A stretch of 9,740 bases of DNA, from NCBI GenBank assembly GCA_016292335.1, contig JAECRX010000263.1:1-9740 (forward strand), read 5' to 3'. The DNA comes from Candidatus Sifarchaeum subterraneum. GTDB lineage: Archaea > Asgardarchaeota > Sifarchaeia > Sifarchaeales > Sifarchaeaceae. The notes beneath the pieces were generated by a model that made no database searches, was not told the origin of the DNA, and was given only the letters and a program-made list of their open reading frames with translations. The position numbers and the translations under genes were made by a program. Below, piece after piece: positions 5,643 through 9,740 of this stretch. How positions within the stretch are numbered: the stretch's first letter is position 1; each line of letters begins with the position of its first letter.

Positions 5643-8000
5643 ATGAGATCGAAGATAATGGAAAATATTTGGTATATTAATGACGAACCCTTTTTCCTTT
5701 TAAGTGGAGCATATCATTATTTCAGAATTCCAAATAAATTATGGGAACCGAGTTTGAAAAAACTCAAAAAAGCTAATTTTAACACTATTTTCACCTTGAT
5801 CCCTTGGATATGGCACGAATTTGAAGAAGGAAAATTTGATTTTGAAGGTGAAACAATACCAGAAAGAGATTTTGTAGGATTTATCAATATCGTAAAAAAA
5901 CTTGGTTACAAGCTAATAGTTCGTCCCGGTCCTTATGTTTTTGGAGAATATACGGGCTATGGCATACCTTTTTGGCTTCGAAAAAAATACCCTGAAATTC
6001 TCCAGCGTAATGAGGATGGAACGATACATCGGGAAATTAGTGTACACCATCCAATATTTATGGAAAAAGTTCAAAAATGGTATAATGCTATTTTTAAAGT
6101 TATTAAGCCATGGATAGATGATGGCACTATAATTGCGATCCAACCAGATAATGAGTCTGGAGAACTGCTTATAGCTAAGACGAATGTGCGAGATCATAAT
6201 CCTCATACAAAAAAGATGTTCCGTGATTGGCTCAAAGAGAAATATTCTACAATAGAGAACCTTAATAAAGTTTGGAAATCCGATTTTATCGACTTTAACC
6301 ATGTTAACCCTCCACATGGATGGTTAAAACCTCAATTAATCGAAGAATTTGCTGATTGGCATGAATTTCTTGAAAAATATGTAGCAACGTATCTTAAAAC
6401 GCTGAAAAATATGATGAGAAGTAAAGGTATAGATATCCCTATATTCTTCAATGATCCTTCTTTTCCATGGTCCCCCATAAATAGTTACGAAAAAATTAAG
6501 GAAACTGAGTCCCCTGTATTTCCGGATATTTATGCAAAATTTTTCAGCCATCCGTATACCTTTGATCTTCCTTTCATGCCAGGGTATACAATAGATCTTT
6601 TTAGAAATTTCACTCTTGATTGGCCGCAAATAATTACTGAACTTCAATGCGGTTGGTTTGATCCAAGTTCAGTTGTATCTCCACAACAGACCATTCAGAT
6701 AGCCATGACATGCATAGCACATGGTGCTCGCGGATTTAATTGGTATATTATTGCTGACTGTTTGGAAGCTGACAGAACTGAATATATTTGGAAAACTGTT
6801 TTAAATCTAGAAGGCAGGAAAAGGAAAAAAAGATTTAAAGCTGTAAAAGCTGTGAATGATTTTACGGTTGAAAATAAAGATGCCCTCTTGAACTCGAAAG
6901 AAATTATAGATCCTATAGCAATTGTTGAATACTTGATGAATAATCGTATGGTCAGTGTAGAACCTATAGATGCTGTTCATGATGCTGTCGCTGATTTTTC
7001 ACAATACGGTATTCACGGAATGCTTCTTTCGTCAGGTTTTAACCCAGATGTCTTAGCCTTGGAACGTGTTTCTTCTGAAGAGCTTCTAAAGCAAAAAGTC
7101 ATCTTTTTGATCAGCAAAGGTTTCATGGATGAAATAAATTTTAAAAAATTAAAAGACTACGTCAAGTCAGGCGGAACTCTAATAGTTCTACCTGAACCTA
7201 TTGAAACCGATCATAATGGAATGCCTTTAAAAGGTGCTGAAAAACTATTTCTTGGCAAAACTGTGAGAGAAAGTATTAAATTAACATTTAAAATGGGGTT
7301 AGGATTTCTTAAGGCTGGTTTGGGATTTTTTAGATGGAGATTATTTGACAAAAGAAAAATTAAACACAAAGAATCTCTTTTTGTTCTTGACTCGATGCAC
7401 ATTCTCATAAGGGCAATACATCATCTTTTTAAACCCGGTATTGTTCTCAATGTCGCAAAAGGAGGAAAAATCAAAGGAAACACATTAATAACGGAATTTA
7501 AAGGGCCAGTTGAACCATTCCTCACTATTGGAAATAAAATTGTTGGATATAATCAAAGATACGGAAAAGGAAAAATAATTCTTATCGGCACCTTTATTGG
7601 AGCTCCATTCACTACTTGGAGTTATTACAGATTTACTGATGAAACTTTACAAGATTACTATGCCTTTGTAGATCTTTTAATGAAACAATCAGGAGTCAAT
7701 AGAAAAATTTCGGGATGCGAAAACGTGGAAGTGGTAGGAAGAACAATTCCTGACGGCTGTCTTTTATTCATAATAAACCGTGGGGCTCCCAAAAAAAGAC
7801 ACCTAAAAATATTGGATCTTAAGAGTTTTAACTTGGAAAAGAAAGAAAAATATCAACTAAAGGTATTATTCTCCTCAATCGATTCTCCCAACAAGGAGGA
7901 AAGAGTTGAAATTGATTCTATTTCTAAAGATAGAATATCCAACACAGGCATTCCTCTTTCATTGGAAAGCGATGAAGTTTTGGTTATTAAATTAGATTAA
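5643..8000 (+). CDS. Beta-galactosidase-like glycoside hydrolase (GH35/GH42, clan GH-A)
   Basis: A 785-residue enzyme with no signal peptide or membrane segment, so probably cytosolic; it should hydrolyse terminal beta-galactosides or related sugars by a retaining mechanism. SGAYHYFRIP (21-30), TLIPWIWHE (51-59) and RPGPYVFGEY (94-103) are GH35-type blocks at the start of a TIM barrel. The acid/base is probably E171 in QPDNESG (168-173) and the nucleophile E333 in ITELQCGWFD. Between them, FRDWLKEKYSTIENLNKVW (193-211) is a GH42-type feature, and the ~162-residue spacing of the two glutamates is nearer GH42 than GH35. Residues about 440-520 resemble the GATase-like domain of GH42 enzymes; the rest is probably beta-sandwich. 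ATG 5643 and the in-frame ATG 5658 are both possible. The cupin 39 bases downstream is likely co-transcribed. Substrate is unproven. Confidence 0.83.
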   Translation: MRSKIMENIWYINDEPFFLLSGAYHYFRIPNKLWEPSLKKLKKANFNTIFTLIPWIWHEFEEGKFDFEGETIPERDFVGFINIVKKLGYKLIVRPGPYVFGEYTGYGIPFWLRKKYPEILQRNEDGTIHREISVHHPIFMEKVQKWYNAIFKVIKPWIDDGTIIAIQPDNESGELLIAKTNVRDHNPHTKKMFRDWLKEKYSTIENLNKVWKSDFIDFNHVNPPHGWLKPQLIEEFADWHEFLEKYVATYLKTLKNMMRSKGIDIPIFFNDPSFPWSPINSYEKIKETESPVFPDIYAKFFSHPYTFDLPFMPGYTIDLFRNFTLDWPQIITELQCGWFDPSSVVSPQQTIQIAMTCIAHGARGFNWYIIADCLEADRTEYIWKTVLNLEGRKRKKRFKAVKAVNDFTVENKDALLNSKEIIDPIAIVEYLMNNRMVSVEPIDAVHDAVADFSQYGIHGMLLSSGFNPDVLALERVSSEELLKQKVIFLISKGFMDEINFKKLKDYVKSGGTLIVLPEPIETDHNGMPLKGAEKLFLGKTVRESIKLTFKMGLGFLKAGLGFFRWRLFDKRKIKHKESLFVLDSMHILIRAIHHLFKPGIVLNVAKGGKIKGNTLITEFKGPVEPFLTIGNKIVGYNQRYGKGKIILIGTFIGAPFTTWSYYRFTDETLQDYYAFVDLLMKQSGVNRKISGCENVEVVGRTIPDGCLLFIINRGAPKKRHLKILDLKSFNLEKKEKYQLKVLFSSIDSPNKEERVEIDSISKDRISNTGIPLSLESDEVLVIKLD
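5713..5740 (+). repeat. Second copy of the 28-bp direct repeat (within the GH gene)
   Basis: Coding copy of the repeat, encoding the YHYFRIPNKL portion of the SGAYHYFRIP motif. The two copies are offset by 107 bases, which is not a multiple of three. Confidence 0.7.
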
Positions 8001-8039
8001 CATTCAATAAATTAAAATTCAGGAAATGGTAGGATCTTA

Positions 8040-8381
8040 TTGCCTTATACCAAATTAGAAGATCTTGAATGGGAACCCCATCCAAGGTTGAAAGGTGTCA
8101 AAATTAAAACTATGTTATCAAGGAAAAAGGACAACGCTGATATCACATGCTATCTTGTATCAGTTCCAAAAGGCGGAGAAGTTACTGGACATATACATGA
8201 AAAGTCCGATGAAGCCATATACCCCTTGAAGGGAAAAGGGAAGATGTTCATCGAGGGAGAAGGTGAATTTGATCTTATACCTGGGGCTTTTGTTAGATTA
8301 CCAAAGAACACAACACATCGCGGTTATGACATCGAAGAAGACTTACTGTTATATGCTGTTTTTGTTCCACCGATACTCTAA
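8040..8381 (+). CDS. Small single-domain cupin protein (TTG start)
   Basis: A 113-residue cupin beta-barrel. Motif 1 is GHIHEKSDEAIYPLKG: H51, H53 and E58 are three of the usual metal ligands. Motif 2 is PGAFVRLPKNTTHRG, with H93 as the fourth. So a mononuclear metal site is likely complete. The TTG start is supported by GGTAGGA (8028-8034 region) five bases upstream; the next in-frame ATG (codon 25) would remove part of the barrel. It lies 39 bases after the glycoside hydrolase with no terminator between, which suggests an operon; a role in sugar isomerisation, binding or sensing is possible. Small cupins of this type are too diverse for a functional call. Confidence 0.83.
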   Translation: MPYTKLEDLEWEPHPRLKGVKIKTMLSRKKDNADITCYLVSVPKGGEVTGHIHEKSDEAIYPLKGKGKMFIEGEGEFDLIPGAFVRLPKNTTHRGYDIEEDLLLYAVFVPPIL

Positions 8382-8408
8382 TTTCTTGGTTCAGTTAACT
8401 TATTGTTG

Positions 8409-8511
8409 GTATAACATATGCCGTTTTGCGAAGTTCTTTAGGAACGAAGTCCGCAAGAGAATTTGGGAAAATCGATTTAAATGAAGATTTTCCGTAAAAC
8501 GGCTGTTAGAC
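8409..8511 (+). other. attC-like structured element (candidate)
   Basis: GTATAAC (8409-8415) and GTTAGAC (8505-8511) are inverted with one mismatch. The second fits the integron R' core GTTRRRY exactly; the first departs from RYYYAAC only at its third base. Just inside, GCCGTTTT (8420-8427) pairs perfectly with AAAACGGC (8496-8503). Further in are a perfect 8-bp stem (GGAAAATC 8466-8473 with GATTTTCC 8486-8493) and a GTTC/GAAC hairpin (8433-8445). The total of 103 bases lies within attC size. The nested fold and core motifs suggest a recombination site, but no integrase is in view and the inner branches are unusual, so another folded repeat or a regulatory RNA is possible. Confidence 0.42.
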
Positions 8512-8528
8512 GAGTTTTCGAAGAGAAC

Positions 8529-8549
8529 CAAATTTCTGAAAGAAATTTG
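8529..8549 (+). other. Perfect 8-bp hairpin in the leader of the methyltransferase
   Basis: CAAATTTC (8529-8536) pairs with GAAATTTG (8542-8549) around TGAAA. No T-run follows, so it is not an obvious terminator. It lies between the GTTAGACGA boundary and the GCGAGCGAGC repeat. Confidence 0.45.
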
Positions 8550-8606
8550 AGTGCGAGCGAGCCGCGAGCAAAGCATTTTTAAGTATCAAAAAATTGTCCA
8601 TTTACA

Positions 8607-9422
8607 GTGAAAAGGATGGAAAATAAAAAACAATTATCACTAGAAAAGATTTCAGAACTAGAACCTTCCTATTTCGAATTACAAGCTTATTGGGGTACCA
8701 CAAAACATGTGGGGGGCTTAAAGGCCACAAGAGAACTAATTGAGTTATGCCATATAAACAAAGGCAAGTACGTCTTGGATGTCGGTTGCGGTGTTGGAAT
8801 AACTCCTTGCTACCTTGCAAAAAGGTATGACTGTAGAGTGGTCGGTGTAGACCTTTCGGAAAGAATGATTGACAGGTCAAATGAAAGGGCAAAAAGGGAA
8901 GGTGTTGAGGATAGGGTTGAATTTAGGGTAGCCGACGCACAAAATCTCCCTTTCGAGGATAACATTTTCGACGCCGTCATTTGTGAGTCCGTACTCGCTT
9001 TTATAGAGGATAAACAGGGAACGGTAGACGAGTTTGCTAGGGTAGGCAAGCCGGGAGGATACGTCGGGTTCAATGAGGTAACCTGGATAAAGGCACCGCC
9101 TCCAGAGCTGGCCGAATATCTATCTCGCACAGTGGGTGCGGAGTTCCTAACCTGTGATAATGGGTGGAAAGAATTGCTGGAAGGCTCTGGACTGAGAGAG
9201 ACAGTGGTGCGAATCTATAAAACCAACGCTTTAAGCCAGTGGGTTAACGAAGTTAGGCAGTTTGAGTTTTTAGATTTCTTAAGAGCATGGTATAGATTTT
9301 TGTTCCTGTTCACCAAAAGTCCAGCTTGCAGGAGGTTCGCAAAAGAAGCATTGTCTATGCCCAAGAGTATTTTTGGGTTGTTCAAATACTTCGGATACGG
9401 AATATACGTTGGCAGGAAATAA
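8607..9422 (+). CDS. Class I SAM-dependent methyltransferase
   Basis: A 271-residue Rossmann-fold methyltransferase of the UbiE/Methyltransf_11-like type. Motif I is VLDVGCGVGI (56-65), the SAM-binding loop; VVGVDLSERMI (78-88) carries the acidic residue for the ribose (D82); VADAQNLPF (108-116) and FDAVICESVLAF (121-132) are motifs III and IV; and KPGG (148-151) is the usual turn before strand 5. The C-terminal third (about 205-271) is aromatic-rich and probably forms the substrate pocket. Substrate is unknown. GTG 8607 and ATG 8616 are both possible; a TTTTTAAGTA box near 8575-8584 lies at leaderless distance from the GTG. Its 3' part is clearly more GC-rich than the genes before it (33 of 60 bases at 9061-9120), suggesting foreign origin, consistent with its cassette-like boundaries. 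Confidence 0.86.
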   Translation: MKRMENKKQLSLEKISELEPSYFELQAYWGTTKHVGGLKATRELIELCHINKGKYVLDVGCGVGITPCYLAKRYDCRVVGVDLSERMIDRSNERAKREGVEDRVEFRVADAQNLPFEDNIFDAVICESVLAFIEDKQGTVDEFARVGKPGGYVGFNEVTWIKAPPPELAEYLSRTVGAEFLTCDNGWKELLEGSGLRETVVRIYKTNALSQWVNEVRQFEFLDFLRAWYRFLFLFTKSPACRRFAKEALSMPKSIFGLFKYFGYGIYVGRK

Positions 9423-9469
9423 AAGAGGCGGCGAGCGAGCATTTCGTCTAACTACTAAAGGAGTAACAA

Positions 9470-9740
9470 ATGAACCTTTCTAACCGGGTGGCTATAGTTA
9501 CCGGGGCTGGTCAAGGCATAGGACGAGCCATTGCCCTGAAGTTGGCTGAGGTTGGAGCTACGGTGGTAGTTAATGACCTTGGTGAGTCTGCTCAAGGCGT
9601 GGCTGAGGAAATCAAGGCTATGAATAGGCAAAGTCTGGCTATTTTAGCTGATGTAAGCTTATCAGCAGATGTAGCCAGGCTGGTGGGCGAAACGATAGCT
9701 ACCTATGGCAGGATTGATATTCTGGTGAATAATGCTGGCA
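9470..9740 (+). CDS. SDR-family oxidoreductase (FabG-like), N-terminal part
   Basis: The frame opens at ATG 9470 and is still open at the window end (90 complete codons). TGAGQGIG (residues 11-18) is the NAD(P)-binding TGxxxGIG loop, ADVS (around 63-66) contacts the adenine, and NNAG near residues 87-90 is the next SDR block; the catalytic Tyr-x-x-x-Lys lies beyond the edge. The N-terminus is typical of 3-oxoacyl-ACP reductase-like or other ~250-residue classical SDRs. D40 after the second strand (VVVND) argues for NAD over NADP, with low certainty. AAAGGAG (9457-9463) six bases before the ATG is the strongest Shine-Dalgarno in the window. Codon use (CTG, GCC, GGC, GTG) and 34 of 60 GC at 9481-9540 differ from the genes to the left. 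Confidence 0.88.
   Translation, partial: MNLSNRVAIVTGAGQGIGRAIALKLAEVGATVVVNDLGESAQGVAEEIKAMNRQSLAILADVSLSADVARLVGETIATYGRIDILVNNAG

Larger units (their letters stand above)
8505..9452. other. Single-gene module bounded by inverted GTTAGACGA / TCGTCTAAC
   Basis: GTTAGACGA at 8505-8513 and its perfect reverse complement TCGTCTAAC at 9444-9452 enclose one plus-strand gene, the methyltransferase, whose stop lies 21 bases before the right arm. GCGAGCGAGC occurs at both ends (8553-8562 and 9431-9440), at the left separated from GCATTT by extra bases and at the right followed directly by ATTT. The left arm is the R'-like end of the attC-like element and the right arm, GTCTAAC, fits the R'' consensus, as expected of a gene cassette. 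However, I find no GTTRRRY after the right arm, and the next gene starts 17 bases on. A small TIR-bounded mobile unit is the alternative. Confidence 0.4.

Noticed and set aside
5913..6317. 134-codon minus-strand frame inside the glycoside hydrolase
   Set aside because: Shadow frame opposite a long, motif-bearing gene; no domain features.
9446..9740. A complete second attC site starting at GTCTAAC (9446-9452)
   Set aside because: No GTTRRRY partner or pairing stem was found in the following bases, and the SDR gene with its Shine-Dalgarno begins almost at once.
1..9740. CRISPR array, tRNA or rRNA genes
   Set aside because: No regularly spaced repeats and no tRNA-like cloverleaf with a GGTTCRAAT-type loop or rRNA-like block was recognised on either strand by eye.

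Overview
The window looks like AT-rich archaeal accessory sequence that changes character near its right end. Archaeal signs are short A/T-rich TATA-like boxes before several starts (best at 5400-5408 and, on the minus strand, 5331-5338), bare T-tracts after several genes rather than hairpin terminators, and the gene mix: an Orc1/Cdc6/ExeA-type AAA+ ATPase, a flavoredoxin-like flavoprotein and a GH-A clan galactosidase. I cannot fix the phylum; a Bathyarchaeia- or Asgard-like metagenome-derived genome would fit. The last ~700 bases are more GC-rich (33 of 60 bases at 9061-9120 and 34 of 60 at 9481-9540, against 16 of 60 at 6061-6120), and the last gene has a strong Shine-Dalgarno and bacterial-looking codon use. 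That suggests imported DNA or an assembly join.

Layout. 2-427: C-terminal half of an acetamidase/formamidase, followed by two T-tracts. 428-915: a gene-free leader with a strongly pyrimidine-rich tract, two near-perfect palindromes and a hairpin with a T-run. 916-2088: an intact M20 zinc hydrolase. 2089-2322: a probable GNAT acetyltransferase remnant. 2323-2825: AT-rich, no gene seen. 2826-3397: decayed sequence, a small frameshifted gene running into the N-terminal part of an IS1634-like transposase broken by three stops and a frameshift. 3409-4644: an intact AAA+ ATPase with a C-terminal winged-helix-like region. 4736-5296 (minus): flavoredoxin-like FMN protein, convergent with the ATPase. 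5297-5642: divergent control region, which also holds a partial copy of the start of the next gene. 5643-8000: a 785-residue GH35/GH42-like enzyme. 8040-8381: a cupin on a TTG start, probably in the same operon. 8409-8511: a structured element resembling an integron attC site. 8607-9422: a SAM methyltransferase lying between inverted GTTAGACGA / TCGTCTAAC boundaries. 9470-9740: the first 90 codons of an SDR oxidoreductase.

Functionally, the galactosidase and cupin form the only convincing co-transcribed pair. The amidase and M20 hydrolase both cleave C-N bonds of small molecules but are separated by a long leader. The most notable features are the attC-like fold beside a single-gene module with inverted boundaries, the decayed IS1634-like transposase, the 28-bp GH duplication, and the mixed GH35/GH42 signature of the large enzyme.
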